The notes beneath the pieces were generated by a model, which did not search any database, had not been told where the DNA came from, and saw only the letters and a list, made by a program, of their open reading frames with translations. Shown piece after piece: positions 16,506 through 24,696 of a DNA stretch of 42,519 nt; within the stretch, counting starts at the first letter, position 1; the number at the start of each line of letters is the position of its first letter. The position numbers and the translations under genes are program-made. The stretch covers positions 1 to 42,519 of the forward strand of contig JAJYQN010000152.1 of assembly GCA_021794595.1 (NCBI GenBank). The letters are read 5' to 3'. This DNA comes from Pseudomonadota bacterium. Its GTDB lineage: Bacteria; Pseudomonadota; Gammaproteobacteria; Acidiferrobacterales; Acidiferrobacteraceae.

Positions 16506-17801
16506 ATGAGCAGGACCCGTCTTAGTAAGGCGCTCGGACTCGCCCACTCTCGCAGCGAAAGAAGCGGCAAACCATACGCCGTTATCCTCTTTAGTATCGA
16601 CCGCTTTCGTCTCCTGAATCATCGTTTTGGCTATGCGGTTGCAAACCGGGTTCTGAACCGGATGGCCGAAACTGCGCGCCTGACGCTCGGTCGCGGACGG
16701 ACCGTGGGCCGCTGGGGAAGCGATGAATTTCTGTGCCTGCTGCCGGATTGCGGACCCCGCGAGGTGATAGGGCGGGCACGGGCCCTGGCCGATGCCATCA
16801 GCGGGCTCGTCATTCCCGCGGGCAGCGAAGTCATCAATGTGACCGCAAGCTTTGGGACCGCGTCGTCGCCCGACAACGGCACCACCGTCCAAGAACTCAT
16901 GAACGCGGCTGACGAGGCCTTGGTCCAAGCGAAAAGCCATGGCCGTAACCGCGTCTTTTCGGCTGCCGATCTTCCCAACCGAATATTTAAAATGGGCGCC
17001 GTACTCGAAGCGGCCCTGCGTGAAGACCGCGTCGTCCCCGCCTACCAACCCATAGTAGACCTCGCGACAAATCAAGTCGTCGCCGAAGAGGCCTTAGCCC
17101 GGATCGTCACGGTAGACGGCCTTGTCTTGGCGGCCGATGAGTTCATCGAGGCAGCGAGCCAATTCCGTTTAACCTACAAGATCGACTGGACCGTCTTATT
17201 GAGCGCCCTCGCGCGCCACCAGCATAGGCCAGCCGGGATAACGCACTTCGTCAATATCTCAAGCGATCTTCTGAGGCACCCGCGGCTGCTGGTTGAGCTT
17301 CTCGCGTCAGCAAAATTACATTTCGTCCCGAGCTTGCCCGGCATCAAGCCGTTTGTTATCGAGGTAACAGAGCGCGAACTTTTGGACAACACCAAGCTGA
17401 CACGCGAGCGCCTCGCCCCGTTCCTGGAATTCGGCATGCAGCTTGCGCTCGACGACTTCGGGAGTGGCTATTCGTCCTTTCAGTACTTGGCCGACCTACC
17501 CGTCTCCTTTCTCAAGATCGATGGCCGGCTGATCAGCCGCATACATGAACCGAAGGTGCTCTCGATCATACGCGGCATACAAGCGGTGGCGAGCGAACTC
17601 AATATCATAACCCTCGCCGAATACGTCGAAACCGAACAACAAGTCGACCTCCTGCGCCAAGTAGGTGTGCGCTGGGCCCAGGGTCACTTTTTCGGAGCTG
17701 CGGTCGTTGACGAGTCCGTCGCCGAACAAAGACGGGCCATGAGCGTCAATTGGGCCCAAGGCTACTACTACCTGAAGCCCGTCGCGGTTCCTGCGCCCTA
17801 G
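16506..17801 (+). CDS. GGDEF-EAL protein, degenerate GGDEF (GSDEF), intact EAL
   Basis: A 431-residue cytoplasmic protein with no sensor domain or membrane segment: GGDEF domain about 20-155, EAL domain about 165-425. The GGDEF signature is WGSDEF (70-75), so cyclase activity is doubtful. The EAL domain keeps the residues needed to cleave cyclic di-GMP: EAL (195-197), Asn250, Glu288, DDFGSG (316-321), Lys337, Glu372 and Gln392. I infer a phosphodiesterase with a possible GTP-sensing GGDEF part. It is a close paralogue of the protein at 41114-42394. Its 3' end overlaps the convergent patatin gene by 56 bases. Confidence 0.9.
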   Translation: MSRTRLSKALGLAHSRSERSGKPYAVILFSIDRFRLLNHRFGYAVANRVLNRMAETARLTLGRGRTVGRWGSDEFLCLLPDCGPREVIGRARALADAISGLVIPAGSEVINVTASFGTASSPDNGTTVQELMNAADEALVQAKSHGRNRVFSAADLPNRIFKMGAVLEAALREDRVVPAYQPIVDLATNQVVAEEALARIVTVDGLVLAADEFIEAASQFRLTYKIDWTVLLSALARHQHRPAGITHFVNISSDLLRHPRLLVELLASAKLHFVPSLPGIKPFVIEVTERELLDNTKLTRERLAPFLEFGMQLALDDFGSGYSSFQYLADLPVSFLKIDGRLISRIHEPKVLSIIRGIQAVASELNIITLAEYVETEQQVDLLRQVGVRWAQGHFFGAAVVDESVAEQRRAMSVNWAQGYYYLKPVAVPAP

Positions 17802-18726
17802 CCAGCGCATGGAGGTCAGCCAAGCGCTCACGGGCGGCGGCCCGGCCGGCAGCGATCGCGGCCCGCGCCTTGTAAAACTCAAACGGCCCAATCGCCTCGA
17901 CATCGGGCGTTAAATAGAGGGCCGGTTGACGCGCCAAAAGCCGCAGCCGAACAACCTGGGCCTGCGCAATATTGATAGCCTGGGTCAAAACCGAACGGGT
18001 TCGCCAATGGGCCCCGGGGGCGATCGTCGGCTCGGCCAGCTGCTCATCCAACCACGCCCGAACGGGTTTCGTGCGCCGCACCCAGCTTTGGTCCAAAAGC
18101 TGTCTTAACTGGCCCCGCCACGCCCTTGAATACGGAGTCATCTCGGTTGGGGACAAAGACCTTGCCCCCTGGTGGACGGCGACCGCAACCACCGGTTCGC
18201 CAAAACTTTCCGCGGCGACATCGAATGGCACGGGATTGACTACCCCACCATCGATGAGCATCCGGCCTTCCCAAGGATGAGGCGCCAAAAGTCCCGGCAA
18301 GGACAAACTGGCGCGCACCGCACCCGCGGCCGAACCGCGGCGCAAAACAACCTCTTCACCGCTTTGTAAATCGGTGGCGATCGCGAGAAACGCAATCGCG
18401 AGATCCTCGATATTCGCAGATCCTAGATATTCCTCCAAAAAGGCGACGATATTTCGACCAGAGCAAACACCGCCGTTGGCGGAGTCCGGAAAAAATAGCT
18501 GTAAGGTCCGTTTCCAGTCGACCCCGAGCGCCGCCTCACTCAGCAGCCGGACATCCCCGTGGCGCGCGTACAAGGCCCCGATTTGGGCACCAATGCTTGA
18601 GCCCGCTATGGCGCGGACCGCCAATCCGTGCTCGGCGAGCACTTCTAAGACCCCGATATGGGCTAGGCCGCGCGCACCTCCGGCCCCCAGAGCCAGCACC
18701 AAACCGCGCCCCTCATTATCGACCAT
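17746..18726 (-). CDS. Patatin-like phospholipase family protein (RssA-like)
   Basis: A 326-residue acyl hydrolase with a Ser-Asp dyad. The glycine-rich oxyanion motif GAGGARG starts near residue 14, the nucleophile elbow is GSSIG and the Asp lies in DGGVVNP. No signal peptide is seen, so it resembles cytoplasmic or peripheral RssA/YjjU-type lipases rather than the secreted ExoU or PlpD. The start was set at the ATG at 18726 because AGGAGG lies at 18732-18737; the frame is open further upstream without a ribosome site. The C-terminal 56 bases lie antisense to the GGDEF-EAL gene. The substrate is not known. Confidence 0.85.
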   Translation of the reverse strand: MVDNEGRGLVLALGAGGARGLAHIGVLEVLAEHGLAVRAIAGSSIGAQIGALYARHGDVRLLSEAALGVDWKRTLQLFFPDSANGGVCSGRNIVAFLEEYLGSANIEDLAIAFLAIATDLQSGEEVVLRRGSAAGAVRASLSLPGLLAPHPWEGRMLIDGGVVNPVPFDVAAESFGEPVVAVAVHQGARSLSPTEMTPYSRAWRGQLRQLLDQSWVRRTKPVRAWLDEQLAEPTIAPGAHWRTRSVLTQAINIAQAQVVRLRLLARQPALYLTPDVEAIGPFEFYKARAAIAAGRAAARERLADLHALARAQEPRRASGSSSLGPN

Positions 18727-18808
18727 AAGCTCCTCCTGAGAGCAGTCTAGCTCATCAGGAAAAAACATGCCGAAAGCAGGAGCCGGGGCGCACAAAAACG
18801 CCGACATC

Positions 18809-18817
18809 TGGTAGAAT
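18809..18817 (+). promoter_or_regulatory. Extended -10 promoter
   Basis: TGGTAGAAT gives a TG-extended -10 (TAGAAT 18812-18817). It sits 55 bases upstream of the preferred start at 18872, and 12 bases upstream of an alternative in-frame ATG at 18830. Confidence 0.4.
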
Positions 18818-18871
18818 ACGCGAACGGTTATGTCGCGTGTCCATCCGACCAAAGACCGGAACAGGGAAGCC

Positions 18872-19591
18872 ATGTACTCAAAGCCTGCTCTATCCGACTA
18901 TCTCGCAAAACTGTCCGTCGCTCCCGAGCTATTTCCGTTCTTTTATCGTCGCCTGATCAGCCTGCGTTTCCCGATTGATGTCGGCGAGATTCTCGAGCTT
19001 CGCTACTTAAGCCACCACGTGATCGATCACGCCGAAAACGACGGACTCGGACGTGAATTCGGGGAATTCGCGACCGAACGCCGCCGCGATATGGATGACC
19101 TTAACATCAGCAAGGCCAACCATCGCGAACGTCTCACGCAACTTCTGCTCTTGATTCGGGATTACCAGAAGGCCCATGCCGCCCGCTCCGATGCCGACGA
19201 AGCAAAGCTACGCGCCGAGATAGACCGCAACCATTTTGCGCAGCGGCAATCCCGGCACTACGGCAAAACGGCGGGCATTGCCGCCCTGATCACGGCCGCG
19301 AGTTCGTTTCTTTTGAGCCCACCCGCCATCCTGATGCAAGGCCTTACGGTCTTCCTCACCTACCTATCGTTTGACTATTTTTATTCGCAATCCACGCTGA
19401 GGCGCGAAGAGCATATTCTGTCGCGCGAACTGGGAGACGTCCTGAGGCACCGCGTACGGGCCGTCAACTGGAAGGCAGTCGTCCGTCAAACAAGTGCGAT
19501 ACTGGGCTACACACGCCCACGCGGAGGAGAGGCCTTTCGCATCGAGCACGAAGTCGAGCCGCGCCAAGTCCTCGAATTACGCGATTCCTAA
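18872..19591 (+). CDS. Unknown protein with a two-helix membrane hairpin
   Basis: A 239-residue protein I do not recognise. The first 140 residues are charged and mostly helical, with a likely coiled-coil stretch rich in Arg, Glu and Asp (about 65-135). Two hydrophobic segments follow (about 142-160 and 163-180), separated by a short Pro-containing turn. A soluble basic tail of about 60 residues ends the chain. It may be an inner-membrane protein with both ends in the cytoplasm. The ATG at 18872 was chosen over 18830 because AGGGAAG lies just upstream. It stands alone, divergent from the patatin gene and convergent with xerD. Confidence 0.75.
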   Translation: MYSKPALSDYLAKLSVAPELFPFFYRRLISLRFPIDVGEILELRYLSHHVIDHAENDGLGREFGEFATERRRDMDDLNISKANHRERLTQLLLLIRDYQKAHAARSDADEAKLRAEIDRNHFAQRQSRHYGKTAGIAALITAASSFLLSPPAILMQGLTVFLTYLSFDYFYSQSTLRREEHILSRELGDVLRHRVRAVNWKAVVRQTSAILGYTRPRGGEAFRIEHEVEPRQVLELRDS

Positions 19592-19632
19592 AACGCGAGC
19601 ATTCGGGAGGGCCCGGGGGCCAAGCCCCTTGG

Positions 19633-20526
19633 CTATCCGCGGGGATGGTGCTGCGCGTGCAGGGATTTGAGACGCTCGCGCGCCACATGCGTATAGATTT
19701 GAGTCGTTGAGAGATCCGCGTGACCCAATAAGAGCTGAACGACGCGGAGGTCGGCGCCATGATTGATGAGGTGGGTGGCGAAGGCATGCCGTAGGGTGTG
19801 CGGCGACAAAGGAGTCCGCACACCGGCCTTCAGAGCGTAGCGTTTTATGTTGTACCAAAAGGCCTGCCTCGTCATCGCCCCGCCGCGCCGAGTCACAAAC
19901 ACGATAAACGACGAGCCCTCCCCGAGGAGCGTATGACGGGCTTCGGTGACATAGCGCTTCAGCCAAAAAAGCGCCTCCTCACCCAACGGTACAAGGCGTT
20001 CGCGGCCTCCTTTTCCGACTACCCTCACGACCCCCGACTGCTGGTCGATCTGGGCGATGCGAAGACCCACAAGCTCGGATACCCGCAGCCCCGTGGCATA
20101 CAAGACCTCGAGCATTGCGCGGTCACGCAAGCCCTCCTCCCGCTGTGGGTCTGGGGCCTGGAGAAGGTCCTCCACTTCCTGCTCACTGAGAGTTTTTGGG
20201 AGGTTAAGGCCGATATGAGGACCATCGATCCCCTCGGTCGGGTCCTTACCTAGCCCTTGGTGGCTTACGAGATAGCGATAAAAGCGCCTGAGACTTGAGA
20301 GGCGACGCGCTGCGGTCCGAGGTCGTCGGCCGGCGATCACCTCGGACGCCAAGTACTCGGTCACATCACGGCGGGAAACCGCATCCAGACGCTGGCCGCG
20401 GATATGCCCGGCGAACGCCTCGATATCTCGCCGGTAGGCATCGAGGGTATTTACGCCCAATCCGGACTCGGTCAAAAGGTTATCCAAAAAACCCTCAATC
20501 AGCTCCGTATCCAACAATTCGGGCAT
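19633..20526 (-). CDS. xerD: Tyrosine recombinase XerD
   Basis: A 297-residue site-specific recombinase, normal for XerD (298 in E. coli). The N-terminal SAM-like core-binding domain spans about 1-95. The catalytic domain shows Arg148 (TGLRVSEL), Lys172 (GKGGRER), His243 and Arg246 (HTLRHAFATHL), His269 (LGHADLSTTQIYTH) and Tyr278. It resolves chromosome dimers at dif together with XerC, which is not in the window. It lies 50 bases downstream of rplS on the same strand, with a hairpin in the gap. Confidence 0.93.
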   Translation of the reverse strand: MPELLDTELIEGFLDNLLTESGLGVNTLDAYRRDIEAFAGHIRGQRLDAVSRRDVTEYLASEVIAGRRPRTAARRLSSLRRFYRYLVSHQGLGKDPTEGIDGPHIGLNLPKTLSEQEVEDLLQAPDPQREEGLRDRAMLEVLYATGLRVSELVGLRIAQIDQQSGVVRVVGKGGRERLVPLGEEALFWLKRYVTEARHTLLGEGSSFIVFVTRRGGAMTRQAFWYNIKRYALKAGVRTPLSPHTLRHAFATHLINHGADLRVVQLLLGHADLSTTQIYTHVARERLKSLHAQHHPRG

Positions 20527-20535
20527 GGACGATCC

Positions 20536-20561
20536 CGCGCCGCCTATGCGGTCGCGGCGCG
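20536..20561 (-). terminator. Hairpin between rplS and xerD
   Basis: CGCGCCGC (20536-20543) pairs perfectly with GCGGCGCG (20554-20561) around a 10-base loop. On the minus strand it follows the rplS stop by 15 bases and precedes the xerD start by ten. No T-run follows. It could lower xerD expression relative to the ribosomal genes rather than end transcription fully. Confidence 0.45.
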
Positions 20562-20576
20562 AGCCGGTAATCTCTC

Positions 20577-20921
20577 TTAGACTCGCTCGCGGATCCGCGC
20601 GGCCTTGCCAGTCAGCTCGCGCAAGAAGTAGAGTTTGGCGCGACGCACGACACCGCGGCGCTTGACTTCGATCCGAGCCACGTTGGGGCTGTGCAGCGGA
20701 AATACTCGCTCCACACCTTCGCCGTACGATACCTTGCGCACCGTAAACGACGAGTTGATTCCGCGATTCCGGCGCGCAATGACAACGCCCTCAAAGGCTT
20801 GGAGGCGCTCACGCTCACCCTCGACGACCTTGACGTGGACAACTACGGTATCCCCAGGACCGAACGCCGGGACGTCCTGCTTAAGAAATTCGCTTTCTAG
20901 TTCTTGAATCAAATTACCCAT
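20577..20921 (-). CDS. rplS: 50S ribosomal protein L19
   Basis: A 114-residue protein matching bacterial L19 along its whole length, with the conserved PAFGPGDTV start and the [13 protein letters not shown] core. It lies at the 30S-50S interface. It is the last ribosomal gene of the rpsP-rimM-trmD-rplS cluster and its start overlaps the end of trmD by eight bases, so the two are translationally coupled. Confidence 0.97.
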   Translation of the reverse strand: MGNLIQELESEFLKQDVPAFGPGDTVVVHVKVVEGERERLQAFEGVVIARRNRGINSSFTVRKVSYGEGVERVFPLHSPNVARIEVKRRGVVRRAKLYFLRELTGKAARIRERV

Positions 20922-21663
20922 ATTCGTGTCCTCGATATTCCTGTTTAAACTCTTCTAAAAGCACTCTTTCTTCATAACCGAGTTCTCGCGAAACTAAAAG
21001 ATCCGGGCGTCGCAGCCACGTTCTCCCGAGGGACTCTTTTAGTCGCCAGCGCCTGATTCGTTCATGGTCGCCCGACAAAAGGGTGTCGGGAACCTTTTGC
21101 CCTTGCCACTCTTCCGGCCGCGTATAATGAGGGCAATCCAGTAAGCCCTCAACAAACGAATCCTCGCGCGCGGAGTCCTCATGCCCTAAGACGCCTGGCA
21201 GCTGGCGGACGACCGCATCGATCATAACCGCCGCTGCCGCCTCGCCGCCGGAGAGCACATAATCCCCGATCGACCACTCCTCGTCCACGGCCGCCTGCAC
21301 AAGACGCTCGTCAACTCCTTCGTAGCGACCTGCCACCAAAATAAGCCCGGGGCGCGCCGCAAGTTCCATGACCGCGCCATGGTTAAGTACCCGTCCCGCC
21401 GGCGACAGATAGGCGACACGCCTCTCCGCCTTGCCGCGTTTCGCGGCATCAATGGCCGCTTGTAAGGGCCCCGCCATCAGGACCATCCCGGGGCCGCCGC
21501 CGTAGGGCCTATCATCTACGGTGTGGCGCCTATCTAACGTAAAATCGCGGAGATCCCAAAATCGCACGGCCAGGGCACCTTGCGCCTGCGCCCGCCCGAC
21601 CATCCCCACTTCGCAAAACGCCCGCACCGCCTGCGGGAAGAGACCGATGACGTCGATCTCCAT
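20914..21663 (-). CDS. trmD: tRNA (guanine37-N1)-methyltransferase
   Basis: A 249-residue SPOUT-class enzyme that makes m1G37 in tRNAs reading CNN codons, preventing +1 frameshifts. Visible motifs are the N-terminal [39 protein letters not shown] (SAM-binding knot) and [17 protein letters not shown]. The length is typical. It begins one base after the rimM stop and overlaps rplS, in the order conserved across bacteria. Confidence 0.97.
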   Translation of the reverse strand: MEIDVIGLFPQAVRAFCEVGMVGRAQAQGALAVRFWDLRDFTLDRRHTVDDRPYGGGPGMVLMAGPLQAAIDAAKRGKAERRVAYLSPAGRVLNHGAVMELAARPGLILVAGRYEGVDERLVQAAVDEEWSIGDYVLSGGEAAAAVMIDAVVRQLPGVLGHEDSAREDSFVEGLLDCPHYTRPEEWQGQKVPDTLLSGDHERIRRWRLKESLGRTWLRRPDLLVSRELGYEERVLLEEFKQEYRGHEYG

Positions 21664-21664
21664 A

Positions 21665-22180
21665 TCAAAACTCGGGATCCCAGGCTACGACGAGGCGCCC
21701 CTGATCCAGCTCAACACGACGAACGACATCCGCGATATAAGGAACCAGGCGTTCGCGCTCACCCTGGACCACCAGAACATCGTTGGCCCCCGTTTCCATG
21801 AGCCGCGCCACGACACCCAGGGGCACTCCCTCGACGGTTTCCACCGTAAGGCCCACCAGCTGCCCCCAATAATACTCACCGACCCCCAAGGCCGGTAGCG
21901 CCGCGGAGGGCACCTCAATGGCAGAGCCGGCCCAGGCCTCGGCGCAATCGCGGTCATCACATCCGGCCAAATGGACCACAAAACCCTTACCATGCCCCCG
22001 CGCTTCGAGCAGGGTCGGGGTTTCGACCACGCCAGTCGCGCGTCGAAAACGCCAGGGGCGGTAACTCAGCACAGCCTCGGGCTCGGCCGTGTACGACGCG
22101 ACCCGTAGCCAACCCTTGACCCCGTAGGCACCGATAACACGACCGACCTCGATCCACATAGGTGGTTCGCTGTCGGTCAT
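21665..22180 (-). CDS. rimM: Ribosome maturation factor RimM
   Basis: A 171-residue protein with the N-terminal RimM domain ([16 protein letters not shown], about 12-27) and a C-terminal PRC-barrel (from about 95, starting at [10 protein letters not shown]). It binds S19 and helps fold the 3' domain of 16S rRNA in the 30S subunit. It lies four bases after rpsP and one base before trmD. Confidence 0.95.
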   Translation of the reverse strand: MTDSEPPMWIEVGRVIGAYGVKGWLRVASYTAEPEAVLSYRPWRFRRATGVVETPTLLEARGHGKGFVVHLAGCDDRDCAEAWAGSAIEVPSAALPALGVGEYYWGQLVGLTVETVEGVPLGVVARLMETGANDVLVVQGERERLVPYIADVVRRVELDQGRLVVAWDPEF

Positions 22181-22184
22181 GCCT

Positions 22185-22424
22185 TCAAGACGCGGTCTTC
22201 AGGAGACCCGCGACGCGCTCGGATGCCTGGGCTCCGCGATCCAGCCAATACTGGACGCGCTCGCGGTCCACCCGCAACCGCTCCTCAGCGCCGCTCGCAA
22301 TGGGATTGAAAAAACCGACCCGCTCTATAAAAGCTCCCCCTACGGCGCGCCGCTTGTCAGCGACTACGATCGAGTAGAAAGGACGCTTGTTCGCGCCCCG
22401 GCGAGCTAACCGAATTGTTACCAT
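22185..22424 (-). CDS. rpsP: 30S ribosomal protein S16
   Basis: A 79-residue protein with the typical [17 protein letters not shown] start and conserved ADKRRA. It is needed for early 30S assembly. It is the first gene of the rpsP-rimM-trmD-rplS cluster. A GGGGG ribosome site precedes the ATG. Confidence 0.97.
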   Translation of the reverse strand: MVTIRLARRGANKRPFYSIVVADKRRAVGGAFIERVGFFNPIASGAEERLRVDRERVQYWLDRGAQASERVAGLLKTAS

Positions 22425-22464
22425 GAAACCCCCAATGCGGGCCCTAAGGCCCGGAAAGCGTGAG

Positions 22465-22470
22465 ATTTTA
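22465..22470 (-). promoter_or_regulatory. Possible -10 box of the rpsP cluster
   Basis: TAAAAT on the minus strand lies 40 bases before the rpsP start, in the 72-base gap after mlaA. The -35 region is T-rich but has no good match, so the call rests on position and the -10 match. Confidence 0.35.
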
Positions 22471-22496
22471 CCCTGTTATGCTGAAAAAAAGAAATC

Positions 22497-23198
22497 CTAA
22501 TGCTCGCCCCGGCGCTTTCTCACCAAAGCCCGGCGTTTTTGCCAAAAAGCATCCCGCACAAAGCTATATTCGTGGCCGGCCGCCGCGAGTTTCACAAGAA
22601 AGCCCTCGTGCAAATAATGAGAGCGTGTATCGATGAGCTGAACGCCATAGGCGCTCCACTGACTCGAGGGATCGGAAAGGTAGGTTGGGGGGTTCAGGTA
22701 GGTATCAACCCCCAAACCAACCCCATCCCGAAGGTCACTCGACCCAAAAAGCGGCAACACAAGGTAGGGTCCGCTCCGAACTCCCCACACCGCCAATGTC
22801 TCCCCGAAGTCCGCACTATGGGCCCGCAGGCCCATGGGTGTTGCAACATCGATGAGGCCCAGCATCCCTAAGCTCGAATTCACCACAAAACGTGCGGTTT
22901 CAAGCAGAGCTGGCCGGAGGCGCCCCTGGAGGGACTCATTGACGATTACCTCGACGTCTTCGAGATTGGAAAAAAAGTCGCTGACTCCGCGCCGCAATGG
23001 GAGCGGGGTTAATCCCACATAGGCCTGGGCCGTGGGTTTTAGCAATACGCGATCAAGATGTTGGTTAAAAACAAAGATCTTCTTATTTACCGGCTTAAAG
23101 GGATCATCTGGCCCATGCGCCGGGCGCGCACCGGTCGTAGCGCATCCGCCCAGCAGCAGAGCCATGAGCGCTGTCAGTATTGTCCGGCTGTACACCAT
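22497..23198 (-). CDS. mlaA: MlaA/VacJ outer-membrane lipoprotein
   Basis: A 233-residue lipoprotein. The signal peptide ends in the lipobox LLGGC with Cys19. The family's opening DDPFKPVNKKIFVFNQHLD and the central NSSLGMLGLIDVATPMGL and VLPLFGSSDLRDG motifs are clear. MlaA removes misplaced phospholipids from the outer leaflet of the outer membrane and passes them to MlaC and the MlaFEDB transporter. It stands alone here, away from any mlaBCDEF genes. A strong GGAGGGGG ribosome site precedes the ATG. No T-run hairpin was found after it. Confidence 0.93.
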   Translation of the reverse strand: MVYSRTILTALMALLLGGCATTGARPAHGPDDPFKPVNKKIFVFNQHLDRVLLKPTAQAYVGLTPLPLRRGVSDFFSNLEDVEVIVNESLQGRLRPALLETARFVVNSSLGMLGLIDVATPMGLRAHSADFGETLAVWGVRSGPYLVLPLFGSSDLRDGVGLGVDTYLNPPTYLSDPSSQWSAYGVQLIDTRSHYLHEGFLVKLAAAGHEYSFVRDAFWQKRRALVRKRRGEH

Positions 23199-23269
23199 AC
23201 ACCCCCTCCGCTAAACGCCCATTATCTAGTCACCGGCTCCGGCTGTCACCGGCCGCCTTGGTTTGGAAC

Positions 23270-23950
23270 CTACCTTTTAGTCCGCCCGGTCTCCGGCGCG
23301 TCAATGCTGCCCGTCTGACACAGATCCTTTAGTACGCAGCGGGGGCAAAGAGGCTGAGGGCGGCAGGTGGTTTTCGCATGCTCGACGATCAGCGCGTGGT
23401 ACTCATTGTAGAGCGCCGAGTCTTTCGGTAAGGCCTGCTCGAACAGGGCGCGCAAGTCCTCGTACGACCGCTCTCCTTCGGCTAGGCCAAGCCGACCAAA
23501 TATACGCCGGGTATAGCTATCGATAACAAAAACAGGTCTTCCGAACGCGTAGAGCAGAATATCGTCCGCTGTCTCGGGCCCAATACCATGGACCGCCAAG
23601 AGATCCTGACGCAGCGCGGGGGTATCGCGCTCACCCACGCGCTCCTCTCCGCCTTGCGCCAGCAACCATCGACAAAACGCCTGGAGTCGCTTGGCCTTGA
23701 CGTTAAAATAGCCAACGGGTCGAAGCGCCTCCCCCAATCGGTCCAGGGACAGCTCGGCTATGGCCTGGGGGTCAAGAGGGGTAAGGTCCCGCAAACCAAC
23801 CAAGGCGCGCTCGACGTTAGTCCATGAGGCATTCTGGGTCAGGATCGCGCCGATCATCACCTCGAAGGCCGTCTCGGCGGGCCACCAGAAGCGCGGCCCA
23901 TAGTGGCGAAAAAGGCGGTCATAAATGCGGAGAAAGGAGTCCCCGCTCAC
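23270..23950 (-). CDS. Endonuclease III-related DNA glycosylase (MagIII-like)
   Basis: A 226-residue HhH-GPD protein with a C-terminal iron-sulfur motif. The hairpin motif is HGIGPETADDILL (121-133) and the catalytic Asp is Asp144 (VIDSYTRRI). Where Nth has the Schiff-base Lys (GRKTAN) this has Glu126 (GPETAD). It should therefore be a monofunctional glycosylase and not an AP lyase, as in the endonuclease III-related / 3-methyladenine glycosylase MagIII group. Cysteines 196, 202, 205 and 211 give Cx5Cx2Cx5C, one residue shorter than the Nth cluster motif. It overlaps rluB by four bases at the end of the long operon. Confidence 0.85.
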   Translation of the reverse strand: MSGDSFLRIYDRLFRHYGPRFWWPAETAFEVMIGAILTQNASWTNVERALVGLRDLTPLDPQAIAELSLDRLGEALRPVGYFNVKAKRLQAFCRWLLAQGGEERVGERDTPALRQDLLAVHGIGPETADDILLYAFGRPVFVIDSYTRRIFGRLGLAEGERSYEDLRALFEQALPKDSALYNEYHALIVEHAKTTCRPQPLCPRCVLKDLCQTGSIDAPETGRTKR

Positions 23951-24696
23951 CGGGACTTGTGCGGGGCCGGCAAGCCCGCGGCGGCATAAAGCGCTCCGAT
24001 ATCCGCAGACAATAGCGGGCGGCTGTGGCCAGGACGCAGATTACGCGGAAGATCAATGGGACCGTAGCTGATCCGAATGAGGCGGCTCACGACTAGGCCG
24101 AATGCCTCGAACATGCGCCGCACCTCCCGTTTACGGCCCTCCATGATGCCCACATGATACCAATGATTGGCACCATCCCCTCCGGCATCCCGGACCTCGG
24201 TGAAATGCGCCGGACCGTCCTCCAATGTGACTCCGGCCTTGAGTTTCGCTATGACACTGGCATCCGCTCGCCCGAGTACGCGTACTGCGTAACTCCGTAC
24301 GATTTCTTGAGTGGGATGCATCAAGCGCGCCGCCAATTCGCCGTCGGTGGTAAAGAGCATGAGGCCCGAAGAATTCATATCGAGCCGGCCCACCGCCACC
24401 CACCGTCCTTGTCGAATCGGAGGCAGATGATCGAACACGAGCGGCCGACCCTGGGGATCGCTGCGCGTGCACATTTCGCCAGCCATCTTATGATACATAA
24501 GGACCCGCGGCTGGGCCTTGGGCTTATGTCCCAATCGCCAGCCGTCAACGACGATCTCGGCCCCCGGCTCTACGCGCTCGCCGAGCTCAGCGATGCGCCC
24601 CGCGACCCTGACCCGCCCGGCTGCGATAACCCGCTCCATCTCCCGCCGCGACCCAAGCCCTCTTTGAGCCAAGACCTTTTGTAGCTTCTCACTCAT
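23947..24696 (-). CDS. rluB: 23S rRNA pseudouridine synthase (RluB/RsuA family)
   Basis: A 249-residue enzyme. An S4 RNA-binding domain spans about 1-48 (KLQKVLAQRGLGSRRE), followed by the catalytic domain with Asp106 in GRLDMNSSGL and the family motif EGRKREVRRMF. RluB makes pseudouridine 2605 in 23S rRNA. The close relative RluE/RsuA cannot be fully excluded, but the position after scpAB is the usual place for rluB. It overlaps scpB by four bases upstream and the glycosylase gene by four downstream. Confidence 0.9.
   Translation of the reverse strand: MSEKLQKVLAQRGLGSRREMERVIAAGRVRVAGRIAELGERVEPGAEIVVDGWRLGHKPKAQPRVLMYHKMAGEMCTRSDPQGRPLVFDHLPPIRQGRWVAVGRLDMNSSGLMLFTTDGELAARLMHPTQEIVRSYAVRVLGRADASVIAKLKAGVTLEDGPAHFTEVRDAGGDGANHWYHVGIMEGRKREVRRMFEAFGLVVSRLIRISYGPIDLPRNLRPGHSRPLLSADIGALYAAAGLPAPHKSR

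Noticed and set aside
21124-21129. TATAAT on the plus strand inside trmD
   Set aside because: It lies antisense within a coding gene with no plus-strand gene downstream to serve.
22484-22490. Seven-T run (minus strand) after mlaA as a terminator
   Set aside because: No stem precedes the run.
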